64,000 nucleotides of DNA. Source: Triticum aestivum. Lineage: Eukaryota > Streptophyta > Magnoliopsida > Poales > Poaceae. Both the position numbers and the translations under genes were made by a program. Of this stretch, positions 45,437 to 57,200 are shown piece after piece. Numbering within the stretch: position 1 is the stretch's first letter; every line of letters begins with the position of its first letter. The stretch lies in NCBI RefSeq assembly GCF_018294505.1, contig NC_057808.1, forward strand, positions 224,147,325 to 224,211,324, written 5' to 3'. The notes beneath the pieces are model-generated. The model was not told where the DNA came from. It did no database searches and saw only the letters and a list, made by a program, of their open reading frames with translations.

Positions 45437-45712
45437 GGCGGTGGAACAGGCGGAGCGCAAGTCAGATTGGAGAAGAGAAACAAAGTCTCGAGGAAGCAGG
45501 GGAATTGGGGGAGCAAGGCGCAGACGACGGAGGAATAACTGTGTAGGCCGCAGGGGCCGCATAGCTAGGCGGGTTCAAAGGCAGCGTGGGGAAGCGGAGA
45601 CGCCCACGTCCAATCAACCACCACGCGTCAACCGAGGCCGCAGGCTTTTGGGGCCCGTGATGCTCCGAACTTGACCCTTGGCTTCGCCGCGAAGCCAAGC
45701 CCGAGCGCACCT

Positions 45713-45728
45713 TGGGCCCGGGGGCTAC
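45713..45728 (+). promoter_or_regulatory. Polypurine tract of the first Tat-like element
   Basis: The sequence tgggcccgggggctac precedes the 3' LTR. The second Tat-like element has the related CTTCGGGGACTAC in the same position. Confidence 0.6.
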
Positions 45729-46605
45729 TGTCGGCATTCTGGGAACGGGGGTCCCCAGACTTGCCTGCCTGCGGCCCACAGCGTGGCTAAGCAGCAGGTC
45801 GTACGGCCCATCTTCATCAACAAGGCATCCAAGACCCTCGCGAGGCGGACAACGCAAGACCTCCTCTGGAGTAGCCTAGCCAGGCAGGCTCACGAGGAGC
45901 AGAGATATCAAGGCGGGGCAAACCTCACGAGGCCCTCGTGACGTGAGCCATGACGCATGGCACCAGGCGGGCGTCAGCGCGCGCAGCATCCTAGTTTCCT
46001 CTTTGATGCCAAGGAGGCCAGCGTAGGCGAAGAGTACCGAGGCATCAGGCAAAGGTTGCTATATTGGTGCGACGAGACGAAGACCAGGAGCATGGCAAGA
46101 CGAAGGTCATCGTGGAGCCCAAGACGGCGTCACCCCAGAGCTTTTCGCAGGCGAAGACCGCTTTTGTCAGGGTAGCTTGTACTAGCTGTCCCCCTTCAAA
46201 TTTGCCCGCCGTTGTTGGCTCCCTTCCTGCTCGATATTTGGGAAGAGGACCAGGGCCTCTATAAATAGGACTAGCCACCACATTAGGAGGCAACTAATCT
46301 CGAGCTGATTGAGATCACCCTCAACTACACAAGCACAAGAACACCTCAACCTCAGGAGGCTGTTCTTCCCTTGTACTGTTCATCATCAGCCCAAGAGGCA
46401 ATCCACCACCACCACACTGGAGTAGGGTATTACACCACAACGGTGGCCCGAACCAGTATAAACCTCGTGTCTCTCTGTGTTGCGAGTTCGTCGAGTTCGT
46501 CCGCGAGATCTTAGCGTGCAAGGGCGTAGATTGGTAGGAGGGAAAGACTTCGCGCGCACCCCAGTGTTCGAACCTGAAGGGTTTGCCAAAACCCCACATC
46601 CGACA
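45729..46605 (+). repeat. 3' LTR of the first Tat-like Gypsy element
   Basis: 877 bp. It matches 30597-31490 except for substitutions and a 17-bp shorter stretch after accctcgcgagg, where the 5' copy duplicates gtccaagcctcgcgagg. Confidence 0.9.
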
Positions 46606-47199
46606 CCAGCCAGTCGGTTGAAAACACCCCACTAGCTACAGAGCTTCATCATGCTAACATGGCACGGAGGATAGGTGTGGTTAGCTCCGTCTCGACTAGC
46701 CACAACGTCTCTTGTTCTAGGCGATTCTTCTAATTTCCAAGCTTTTTTTAGTTGTCATAACACCACGGCAAGCTAGCGCCGCTCTTCATGTGTGCCCGTG
46801 CAATGGTTAGACGATGGAGAGAAGAGAGAGATCGCAGACCTGGGACCCACCAGTAAGTGAGTCAACGGTCATGCACGTGTTGACGAGGCACTCCCTCTAC
46901 TCTACTCAACGTAATACTGTATAAAATCAAGTTATGGGACAAAGCCAACAACTGTTGTTGTTTCAGGCTATCGACTTACGCTTTGTAGTCCAGGTTGCCA
47001 GTTCGAATCTCGTCTTTCAGATTTGTTAGTTTTAGGTCCAAATTTGATTAATGACAAGTGGGACCCCCGTGTGTTGTTCCGATATTTCAGTGTAGGATGG
47101 TTTTTTTGAACAAACACTTTGCGCGGTTAGACAAGTAACGGCACAAGTTACACGTATTTTGCAAGTTTACGAACAAAAATGACAGCGGCATAGAATATC

Positions 47200-48115
47200 A
47201 CATCCACCCCGCAGCTTAGATGCTATGGTGATATGAGTTTTTACACCGTTGGAAGTGAGATCCAATGGCTTGGGAGTAGTCTTTGTAATTATGCACAATT
47301 TCCAAACTCTCCAAAGGTTTTTTTGCAAATAAAACATTCAGGCCTCGTGTGTGCCACTGCATCTTGGATCCAACGGCTGCCCGTTGCTCATATTAGGTGC
47401 TCCCCGTAGCTTAATTACCTGCTACGGTGATATGAGCATCTAGGTCATATGATCATTGATCAGATGGCACATGCGTAGTACTTGTACTTTCTGCGCAATT
47501 CCCAAACTCTCTCAGCCGTATATTGCAAAAACATTCAAACCTCCTACTGTGGGCCGTTAGATCTCCGTGAACACGTATCACCATAGAATCTACGGTGCGG
47601 GAGCACCTCATATTCTCCTGTGCGAGAAAACATAAGGTGCTCTCCCAGCTTGGATGCTACGGTGATACGAGCTTCGAGGTCGTTTGATCTGAGATCCAAT
47701 GGCATCTGAGCAGTCTTTGTGCTTGTAAGGAGTGGCCGAACTCTTTGGGGGCTTTTCTGCAAAAAACCATTCGAACCACCGAGGAGGTGTTGGATCACAA
47801 ATCCAACGGCTCCGAAGAGCTTGTATCACCAAAGCATCTAAGGTGTGGTAGCACATGATATTCTTACATACAGGAGAACATGATGTCCTCCTTCATCTTA
47901 GATGCTACGGTGATACGAGCTTCGAGGTCGTTGGATATGGGATCCAAGGGCATCTGAGTAGTTTTTGTACAAATTGTGTGCAATTCTCAAACTCATCAAG
48001 GTTTCTAGTAAAAATATTAAGACATCATGTGAGTTACTATATCTCAGATCTACAAGCTCCAAGCAACTCGTATCGGCATATCTAAGGTATGGGGGCACAT
48101 GATATTCTCCCGGGG
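47200..48115. repeat. Tandem array of four foldback units (about 225-245 bp each)
   Basis: Units begin near 47200, 47395, 47635 and 47885. Each opens with a form of cttagatgctacggtgatac and gagcttcgaggtcgttggat and closes with the inverted form gatccaacggctccgaagag, cttgtatcaccaaagcatct, aaggtgngggagcac. Inside are gcaatttccaaactctcc and ttgcaaaaacattcaaacct. The inverted ends of about 40 bp make each unit a possible hairpin; it looks like a MITE amplified in tandem. Confidence 0.65.
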
Positions 48116-48355
48116 AGGAGGGGTGGGGGTGCACAACCAATCGGTGGTTGGGAGGGTGGGGACAAATATAATCTAAACAACCCTAAACAGAGCTTCACAA
48201 TTTTATCTAAGGTTGAGGGGGTGACCCCCAACAATCATAGCTCCGCCTAATTAAACACAACATTTGCATGTACTGTAGTACTAGACTTAATATTTATGTT
48301 TCAGTTTCATGTTTGTTTTAAATATTGAATTGAGGACCATGCATGTCTTACATTT

Positions 48356-48516
48356 TACTCCCTTCGTTCCTGAATATTAGTCTTTTTAGAGATTTCAAGT
48401 GGACTGGCACATACGGATGTATATAGACATATTTTAGAGTGTAGATTCACTCATTTTGCTCCGTATGTAGTCGCTTGTTGAAATCTCTAAAAGACTAATA
48501 TTTAGGAATAGGAGTA
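48356..48516. mobile_element. Stowaway MITE
   Basis: A 157-bp element (48358-48514) with inverted ends ctcccttcgttcctgaatat and atatttaggaataggag, TA duplications at both sides, and the usual acatacggatgtatatagac interior. Confidence 0.88.
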
Positions 48517-49085
48517 TTTTTGAATTCGTGTCATACATGCATGGTTTGGAAAAATAGATGCACTATACTTATTGGATTGTTGTTGTGTTCGTGTGTGGGT
48601 GTCTCTCTGTGTGTGTATGTGTGTGTGTGGTCATATGCTTGATACATACAAAGTTTTCTCACCTCCATATTGTTCATCTTTTAAATTTGAATTTGCATTG
48701 AAAAACTTACCAGGGATACCATGAAATGTGAAATCCACGTTGAGATCACTATATCACAAACTCACTCTAATTCAACAACTCGTCAGAAATCAATTACCAC
48801 GTTGAGATTAGTATTTGCAAGGAAAATACGGGCATTGTAATACAAATAGATTCGTTCGGCAATTTAAAAGGTTCCTTTCGTATTCTCGAATGGTAGGACC
48901 CAACGGCGTACCAGCCAGACCTTGGCTCGTGTTGATCCTAAAAAAATAAAAAATAAAAAACCCCGGGCTCGTGTCCTTCTGGTGGCGTGCGTGGTATGCA
49001 CATTAGGCAACCCCAACCAGTCGAGCCTCCGCGTTTCGAGTCAAAATATCTGGCGGCCAGAATTCCAGCCCTAGGAAATTCCCCT

Positions 49086-50002
49086 CATGTCCCCGGTCCA
49101 TAATGACTACCGATGAACAACGGAGGGATGCTTTAGTAATTAGACAACGTTACCTACCGTGCCGAGCACGGTTCAATTCCCTCGGTCGCCGCTCGCCAAG
49201 TTCACCCGTCAACTGCATTGCCTAGTACTACTACTACTACACCAGGATGAGCACAGAATTGAGCCCGTTTGTTCGTGCCTAGTACTTGAGTTAATATATC
49301 AGGCAATGCATTGGTACGGAGGGATTATCCTTTTGCTCTGCATATATAACTTGTCTGAAGTCTAACTAAGCAAAATGTTTGACCAAATCCTTTCTTAAGA
49401 AATACAACAGGACAGATGTATGGCTCGAAAATTTATTGCATGATGCAGGTTATGATATTGTTTCGAATCCTGGATCTTAAATTTCAGAAAATCCAAAAGT
49501 GGCCATAAATTCTTGAAACTGAGCATGGTCACGTGATATGGCACAAATATTACTTCGTAATTTTTTTTCTTCAATTTGAGACAAGCTGCTTATGACAAGT
49601 TGCACAAATGAAGAGCCAAGGTATTTTGGAACAAAGACCTGTCACGTTAAGGCGAACGCTTTCACTATTGAAACCATGGGCGTTTACGTGCCGCCACGAG
49701 TCTCGCTTCTCATCGGCAGGTGCCGTCCGAGCAAGCGCGTGAGTCGACGGGAGGCGTGCGAGCAGACCGCTGCGCCAGCTGACAGGGAGGCGTGCAAGCA
49801 GACCGCTGTGCAGGCTCACTAGGAGGAGAGCCCTTTGACTAGGCTCCGCCGCCCACCTTCGTCCCAACTACTCCCACTTTTAATGTCGCCGGCGCCGCAG
49901 TTTAAAATCAACCCCGCACTACTCGGTATCGCTACAATCTTCTCTCTTCCTCTCCGATTCTCCTGTCGTCTACCTCCAACCAGCCTGACCTAAACGTACG
50001 CC
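49086..50002. other. Upstream region of the gene at 50003
   Basis: No open frame of interest. 49720-49820 has a small duplication (gcgtgcgagcagaccgctg and gcgtgcaagcagaccgctg). A possible 5' untranslated region rich in CT (ttctctcttcctctccgatt) lies at 49939-49980. No clear TATA box. Confidence 0.4.
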
Positions 50003-50704
50003 ATGCCGCATCACGATGGTCTGCCCTTAGTCTTCCAGTTTCCTGAGGAAGACACCCAGCCGGAGTCTCAAGAACATAAGGCACTTTAGAACAAGCTTGA
50101 ACTGGCCTTGCGGGAAGACGCCGCGCCTGTCCCCGCTCCCGTTCCGGCTCCCGTCGCCCCGACTGTGCCAGCGCCCATCCCCGTGGCTCTGATGGGCTGG
50201 GAGCCGCACATTGTCACCGAGCTTGATGCCACGGGGTTCCACGAGGTCCCTGCTGACTTTCACGCGCTCGTGCACCCGCCAGCGCATGCGCCTGCGCGTG
50301 CACTGACGCGCACGCCCGTGCCGGTGCCCGTGCACCTGCCAGCGCATGCGCTTGCGCGTGCACTGACGTGCGCGCCCATGCCGGTGCCCGTGCACACGAA
50401 TGTCTCCGCCGCACCGTTGACAGCGCCTGTCCCCGCGCGGGTGCCAGTGCCTCCCTCAGCGGCATGGATGGCCGTCATCGACCGCTTCCTTGCACCAACG
50501 CCAGTCGCCTCCTCCCACCAGTTGACTCGCTCCGAAGTCCAGAACATTTTGGCCTTCCTTGAAGCTAGGCCAACGTCCAGGAGTACGCCAACAACGGCGC
50601 AAGGCGCCGCCGTCACCGTCGGTCAGTGGCCCGACGACACACAGAGCACGGCAGAGGAGCCGCTTCCCACCGCAAGACGCCCCCGCCGCCGCCGCGTAAT
50701 CTAA
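50003..50704 (+). pseudogene. Proline/alanine-rich small gene with an early stop
   Basis: ATG at 50003 gives MPHHDGLPLVFQFPEEDTQP, then TAG at 50087-50089 after 28 codons. The same frame is open for 204 further codons to TAA at 50702-50704. The middle is built of VPVPVHLPAHALARALT-type repeats, including a perfect-length 60-bp tandem duplication (about 50273-50392) that keeps the frame. The C-terminal part looks more ordered (MAVIDRFLAP, LTRSEVQNILAFLEARPTSR) and ends in a basic RRPRRRRVI. I do not recognise the family. A CT-rich leader and a single-stop lesion suggest a recently lost host gene, or a true start further down. No intron is evident. Confidence 0.5.
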
Positions 50705-51139
50705 ATTTGCCATGAAAAATGTTCGGATTGCCATGCTTAAAATCTGAACGTTTATCATTTCCGTTTATTTTAGATCGATCGTCGTATAATTTAAAGTCGG
50801 AGTCAGACTGAACGAAACCTATGGTTTGATCGATTGAATGTTCTGCTAGAGCCGTATCAAATTAAATATAAAACGTCATCAAGGCACATGTATTCCTTGT
50901 CATCCAACGACCTAGACTGCTTCAATGTCGAGCGCTCAACACGTTTAGCGTGCAGTTAATTTCATGCCAAAAATAGTGCTAATCACATAATAACACGCAA
51001 ATAATATTCTACTTAATATCCACATGCACTTAATATACTTCCAAATTAACGTGCATTGCAAGTACACACTGACTAGTGCTGCTAGCACATGAAACTGGTG
51101 CCGTAACTTGTGTACGCGTCCAGATATGGTCAACGGCAA
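50705..51139. other. 3' flank of the small gene
   Basis: AT-rich, no open frame, nothing recognised. Confidence 0.4.
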
Positions 51140-52211
51140 CATCGCCCGTGAGTTCTTCATGTTTGCCCGTGCGTCTAAACGCGGAAGGCAGGAGAGAGAG
51201 AGAGCACACATGGAACCTATCAGTAAATGAAGGCGAATAGTACTAAAAATAATATTACATGTAATCAATTAAATAGGCTGTGGTAATATAAAAACATTAT
51301 GTGAACAAAGGGAGGTACAACAAACATTGTTGTTCTACGTATGTTGCCTATTGACGTGCGGCTTGAAGGCCCTGGTCGCATGTTCGATCCTCGTCCTTTA
51401 TTTTTTAATTTGTATATGGGTCCAAATTTGTTTCATGACATGTGGGCCCCTCGGTGTGTAGTTTGTAGCACTTTAATTTGTGGGTCAAAATTTGTTCCAT
51501 TCCAAGTGGACTATCGGTGTGTAGTTTTGTAGCTTATTTATAATAATTAAAGAGAACAACAGAGTTTTTTGTAATAATACCATGGTGCGACATTGAAGGC
51601 GAGAAAGGACGTGCGAGAGAGCGATGACCGAGCCAGAGGGAAATCAACTAGCGGAGTTGCGGGGGTTGCAACGGTGTTTCGAGTAGTTGTGGGCCGAATG
51701 CTACGAAAATATAATCTAAACTGACCGGAATAAATGCCTACACAAATTAATCCAAGGTTGGAGTGCCCCTCGCAATGTAAATAGCTCCGGCTTTGCGAGG
51801 GATGGAGAGATAGCTTTAATGTGTGGAAGATACGGCGTGAGAAAGCGACATCAATCGAGAGACATATAGATAGAGAGACAAAGTGAGTGTGGTCCGACAT
51901 TCATTGAACAAATATATATGCTCTGAGAGATATTGTCCGATTGAGCTTTTGGCAAGGGTGAGGGCTGTAAGATAGAGCTTGAGAGATGATCCAGTCACAG
52001 ACGTGTAGATATATTTTGTGCGTGGGAGGAAGCAAGGTCAATCGATCACATAGGGTCGTCGTGCGATCGAAAGAGTGAGACGGGTTGGAGAGAGTGACCT
52101 AGATAGACAATGTGTGTGAGAGAGTATACAATGTGAATAAGTCGAATTGGGATCAAACATGGTGATATATCGTTTTTGTCCGAGAAAGAGCGAGGTCAAT
52201 CGAGACATACA

Positions 52212-52212
52212 A

Positions 52213-52247
<35 letters not shown>

Positions 52248-52300
52248 GGGAGAGAGAGAGAGAGGGAGAGAGAAAGAGAGAGAGAGAGAGCATGGCGTGC
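52212..52300 (+). repeat. (GA)n microsatellite
   Basis: Nearly pure agagag with occasional ggg interruptions. A second GA block ends at 52627, shortly before the gap. Confidence 0.9.
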
Positions 52301-52669
52301 CGTGAGGTCGAAAGAGTGGGGGCGGCTTCGATGGACTGACTTAGATAGACAACCTACGTGAGAGAGTATAGAGTGTGTCGATCGAGGCCCGAACAGGGAG
52401 ATATATCATTTGTGTGTGAAAGAAAACGAGGTTAAACGGGACTCAGATAAAGAGAGCAAGATTGAGCGAGTGTGGCCCGCCGTGCGGAAGAAAGAGTGAG
52501 ACAGTCTCGAGGGAGTGACCTAGATAGACAACGTGCGTGCGTGCGCATGAGAGGTTGGGGGCTAGATAGGCAATGCATGTATTTTAGCGCGAGAGGGTGA
52601 GAGGGAGAGGGAGAGAGAGAGAGAGAGCTCGGCATGGGGTGCAATGGGGGGGTGTGAGGTAAATACATT

Positions 52670-53040
52670 NNNNNNNNNNNNNNNNNNNNNNNNNNNNNNN
52701 NNNNNNNNNNNNNNNNNNNNNNNNNNNNNNNNNNNNNNNNNNNNNNNNNNNNNNNNNNNNNNNNNNNNNNNNNNNNNNNNNNNNNNNNNNNNNNNNNNNN
52801 NNNNNNNNNNNNNNNNNNNNNNNNNNNNNNNNNNNNNNNNNNNNNNNNNNNNNNNNNNNNNNNNNNNNNNNNNNNNNNNNNNNNNNNNNNNNNNNNNNNN
52901 NNNNNNNNNNNNNNNNNNNNNNNNNNNNNNNNNNNNNNNNNNNNNNNNNNNNNNNNNNNNNNNNNNNNNNNNNNNNNNNNNNNNNNNNNNNNNNNNNNNN
53001 NNNNNNNNNNNNNNNNNNNNNNNNNNNNNNNNNNNNNNNN
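52670..53040. other. Assembly gap (N run)
   Basis: 371 undetermined bases. Any open frame crossing it is an artefact. The true gap size is not known from the sequence. Confidence 1.
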
Positions 53041-53735
53041 AACATTTGAATGTAGATAGTACGAGACTTAATATCGATGTTTCAATTCGGTGTACATTGT
53101 AAGATTTGAACTGAGGACCATGCATATGGGTAATTATTTCAAATTCGTGCCATCCTAGGTTTTGAAAAGTTGACATTGACTCGATTTGTTGTGCTATTTT
53201 GTAGGTCATATGTTTGAATCCATCCGAAAGTTTTCTCACTACCATGGTGTTCATCATATACATATGAATTTGTATTAAAAAAGTAGCGTGGATATAGTGA
53301 AATGCAAAGTCCACGTTAGAATTGGAGATCGCTATGTGACACACACTCTAATTCAAATAACTAATTATGTGACACACACTCTAATCCACGTTAGCGTGGA
53401 TACCGTTTTGATTTTTTTTTCAAATAACTCCTCATTAATTAATTTATAGTACCTCGTTTTGAATGACTAATTATTGCAAGGAAAACACGAGCATGGTAAT
53501 ACATACAGATTCATTTGCAAATGAAAGAAGATTCGTTGGCATTCTCAAATGTAGGCGCACCAGGCAGACCAGGGTCGTGTCGTGGTGGTCGCGTGTGTCG
53601 GACGGACGCTTAGCACCCAGCCACCCAGCCACCCACCCCCTCCCTCCCTCCCCCCCCAAAAGGACGACGACAAAATAAGTTCGCTCTTCCATGTTTCGGA
53701 TTGAAATATCTGGCGGCCCCAATTCCAGCCCTGCA

Positions 53736-54221
53736 AAAGCTCCCTTCTCCACCGTCCCCTTCCGCGCCCAGATTGCTCAAATCCCTATTTCGCCGCCAAC
53801 CCAAGCAAAGTTCGAATCGCCCCTCGTCTCGTCTCTTTCCCCACCTCTGTGCCGAACGACGACGACGAAGACGACGGTCGTGCTTCACCACCGCACCGGA
53901 GCTACCTCTTCTACGCCCTCGTCCACCGCACCGGGTGGTCCACCGACAACGTTGGCCGCCGCAACCGACGTGCCTCACAGACACCGACTTCCACCGCATC
54001 AGGTGCGCTTCACCGACGCCGTCTCCCAGCTCACCGGGGCTACTTCACCAAGCACATCGTCGCGCTTCCGCCCCCGAGGCCGCTGGGGCTTCACCAACGG
54101 TCTCGTCCACCGCATCGTAGCGCTCCGCTGCCACTCAAGATCTACATTCGTGCGCAGCCAGCCAACGCCAGCGCATCACCCTCAACGGCTCTGAAGTGAC
54201 CCGCACTCTAGCTAGGCGAGC
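53736..54221 (+). other. Probable leader of the four-exon gene
   Basis: GC-rich sequence with overlapping Pro/Ser/Arg-rich frames in all three phases on the plus strand and no recognised domain. This fits a 5' untranslated region better than a coding exon. Confidence 0.45.
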
Positions 54222-57200
54222 ATGCCCAAACGCCGACCCGAACTAGGTATCCACACATCACTCCCTTGTGCACTGTTCCGACGATGTTTGGATATCCTTT
54301 CACTGCTCTCTTAGCTTACACGCCTATCCAACTCTGACTTTAACTCTTATTTCTTCTTGAGATATCATCTGAAACAAGCAAATCCATTTTTTAGCAATGC
54401 ATGACGGCACTACGGGATCTGGTACACATCCTGCACACACGTATAACCTTGTAAGTATCTGTCCTCCGGTACAACAGCAAGGTCGATTCCTCTTATTTGA
54501 TCAGCCATTCGCCATGTCAAAAATGCAGAGGGGGATGCAAGGAGCACAAGGCCTGCACATCCAAGCAAGTGGTAACATGGACTTGTACATGGAACATCCC
54601 AAGCGCAAGCAGAGCTGCAGTGAGCCTGTACAACGAGCTAGCGTAAGTCCCTGCATTTCATTTAATTCGTACTGGCATTCGTGTATGATTTGTGTGCAGT
54701 GGCGGATCCATGAATTCAAGTTACCAGGGGCGAACATTTAACTTAAAAAATACGAAGGCACTTGCACTCTAGAAATCAACATAACTTGAGAAATGTGAAG
54801 CTACATGCACTTTGAAAACCAGCTAATGATCCAAAGTAGTTCAGATTATAAACACTAAATGATGCAAGCACCAAAAAACACAAAATGCAACATGGTGTAC
54901 AAGGACTACAAACATGGTCTGTACCTGCTTGAATTATTCGTTCTCTGGCTGAAAATATCGAAGTGTAATTGCACATATAACCAGTGCGCAAACTGCATAT
55001 CAATATATCTATCCTGCACAAGTATGCCAATAGTTTCAAACAACAGATTAGAAAAGTATTTATGCTACATTGTCATGATACGGGGACTTTCTGGTAGATG
55101 GCCTCTATGTTTCCTCAAGCCATGAAAATACACAATAATTTGCTTGTCATCAATGCCTGCAAATCTCTATGTCTCTCTCAACATAGCAGATCATCATTAG
55201 ACACTAAATCCTTCAATGGGAGCTTACAAAATGCTTGCATTAGATGCCTCATTAGACACTATATGTTCATCACCAGGAGCATGTAAAATGTTTGCATCAA
55301 ATCCTTCATTACTAGTCTGTTCATTAGACACTTCAGGCTCAAGAACAACATGAGCTTGGATGTTTGCACCGGAAACTTGATTAGATTCATCAGATTCAGT
55401 CAGTTGAGTATTGATTGGGGGAGTTATAAAATAAGTAGAAATTGGTTTCATTTTCTCATAGATTCCCTACATACAAGCAGTTTTACAACACCGTCAGGTT
55501 TAACTATTGGCCAGAAATTGAAGAGTTGAATTAGATATAATCAGGGATGTGATGTACCTGCTCGTTGCGCATGCTACTCTTGCAAGCTGCGACTGTCCGT
55601 TTGCGCAAGCTCGATGCCATGCTCGTGCTGCCGCCGCTGCCTCCCACGCAGGCTACACCCAGGGTTGGATCTTCATCTTCTTGCCCTTCCGTTCGCTTGA
55701 AGCCCGGCGACCGCCCTCCAACGAGGGCGCGAGGAAGTGCTGTGTCGGTCTGTCCAGCGGCGGCTAGGTTAGGAGCGAACCAGACTGGAGGATGGAGCGG
55801 ATGAATTGGGATTTTTCCTGCTGTCGATCAATATGGGAGGCGCTCGTTTGGGCCGCGAGCCTGCTATAGGGCCTGCCTTGCACTTATGTTATTGGCCCAT
55901 CCAAATTGAAACATTTTTCTTCATTTTTTACATTGCCTGCTTGTGTGTTGGGACGAACAAAACTAGCCTGGGCCAACCTGGACGACTCAAACTAGGTGCA
56001 CACTTTCGAGCCACCCGAGGCGGCCGCCCATACCAGCCCCTATGGTGGCGTCGCCCCTTTTTGCGTGTATGATAGGGGTAGTGAAAAATATTCCGGTGGC
56101 ACTTTTGATTTACCCACAGAATGGTTGAATTGCTTGTTTCTATGAATTGAGTTCACCAATAATGTGAAGGGTGCCAGTCTTTTCATCCTATTGTAGATTG
56201 CTTAGATCTCGATATGCCAAAAGTAATCGCATGAAATATACAGTAAAAGCACAACTAGTCTGACTACACGTCCTCATATAACATATCAAGGACGCACCAT
56301 CTTACCAGATTAACCATTCGACTTACCAATGCAGTGTGGGAAGAAAGAAGTATTGGGACTGCGTATCCAAGCAATTGATGCCATGGACTCCTTCGTACAA
56401 CCTTGTAAGCGAAAATGAAGTTGCAGTGTGCCTGTACAAAGAACTAGCATAAGTTCAGTTACCTGCTTCTCGGAATTTTAGTTAGCCACTTATTGCAAAA
56501 GTGTTCAATTAGAGCATCCACAATGTTTGGAGGCAACGCTGCCTCCAAGGTGGGCCCCTCGTCCAACCTCTAATTTCAGCTGAAAAGTGTGTAATGTATA
56601 GCGACTGCACATTGTCTCTAAGTGGACCTCAGGTTCAAATATAATATACACACAAAGCATGTACTTTCTCCTATTGAACGCTGTGCACTGGTACAAACTA
56701 GTGAATGACAAGTGGGGTAAAGAGATTATTTTAATCAGGTGAGAGGCTTGGAGGTTGCCTCTTCCCTTGGAGGCGTCGCTAGGCATTTTTTGCCAAGAGG
56801 CTGTGCGCACAATGTATGGCGACGGTGCAAAAGAACTAGAGGCGGCGTTAGAGGCGAGAAAAACCAACATTGTGGATGCCCTTATGTTGCTTGGCTTAAT
56901 TTAGTTTGCTACTGATTACATAATGCCACGACCTGTTAATCCTATTATAGACTGCGCCTATCTATGTGTTTGATACTTACTGTTAAGAATTACCTGTTTG
57001 CCTGAACTTAAAATAGCTACTTGTTTGTTTAACTGCTTTGCTGCTGCAACAATGGGTTACAATGATGTTAATAACTACTTTTCAGCATCGAATTGTAACT
57101 CTTTAATTCCTTGTTTGTTTTACTGGTTTGCTGTTATAACTCCCAGTTGAGATGTTTTGCTAACTTCAACTTTTCTGAATCCAATCGGAACTTTAATGGC

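Larger units (their letters stand above)
30597..46605 (+). mobile_element. Gypsy element, probable Tat lineage, pol-deleted, with antisense gene
   Basis: LTRs at 30597-31490 and 45729-46605 start TGTCGG and end CGACA. The target duplication is ccagc (30592-30596 and 46606-46610). After the 5' LTR comes TTTGGCGCGCCAGGTAGGGG, the likely primer-site region, then a broken gag N-terminus. After removing the nested Copia (32285-41051), the interior is only about 5.5 kb: a gag start and an antisense gene (42202-45436), with no protease, reverse transcriptase or integrase. A gene antisense to the element just before the 3' LTR, with the PF04195-type domain, is known from Tat-lineage plant Gypsy elements. 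This copy is therefore a deletion derivative needing a helper. Confidence 0.85.
46780..49085 (+). repeat. Diverged segmental duplication, copy 1
   Basis: Shares ordered blocks with 51140-53735: ttcatgtgtgcccgtgc, a ttcgaatctcgtc segment near 47010, aatataatctaaac, atttgcatgtactgtag with gaggaccatgcatg, gttttctcacctccat, ctcactctaattcaa, tgcaaggaaaatacg, and atatctggcggccagaattc at the end. Identity is moderate. The foldback array and a Stowaway are inserted in this copy only. Confidence 0.65.
51140..53735 (+). repeat. Diverged segmental duplication, copy 2
   Basis: Counterpart of 46780-49085, ending atatctggcggccccaattc near 53720, just before the leader of the four-exon gene. It contains extra GA-rich sequence (51890-52640) and the assembly gap. 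The block tgttcgatcctcgtc near 51380 matches ttcgaatctcgtc in copy 1. Confidence 0.65.

Noticed and set aside
46961..47040. tRNA- or SINE-like segment with ggttgccagttcgaatctcg
   Set aside because: The B-box-like word is present, but no A box at proper spacing, no cloverleaf and no poly-A tail were found. The related place at 51340-51400 is part of the segmental duplication.
47200..48115. CRISPR-like regular repeat array
   Set aside because: Units are 225-245 bp with inverted ends in a plant genome. There are no short repeats with unique spacers.
52562..53344. Open frames running through the N block
   Set aside because: They are created by translating undetermined bases; only short flanking pieces are real sequence.
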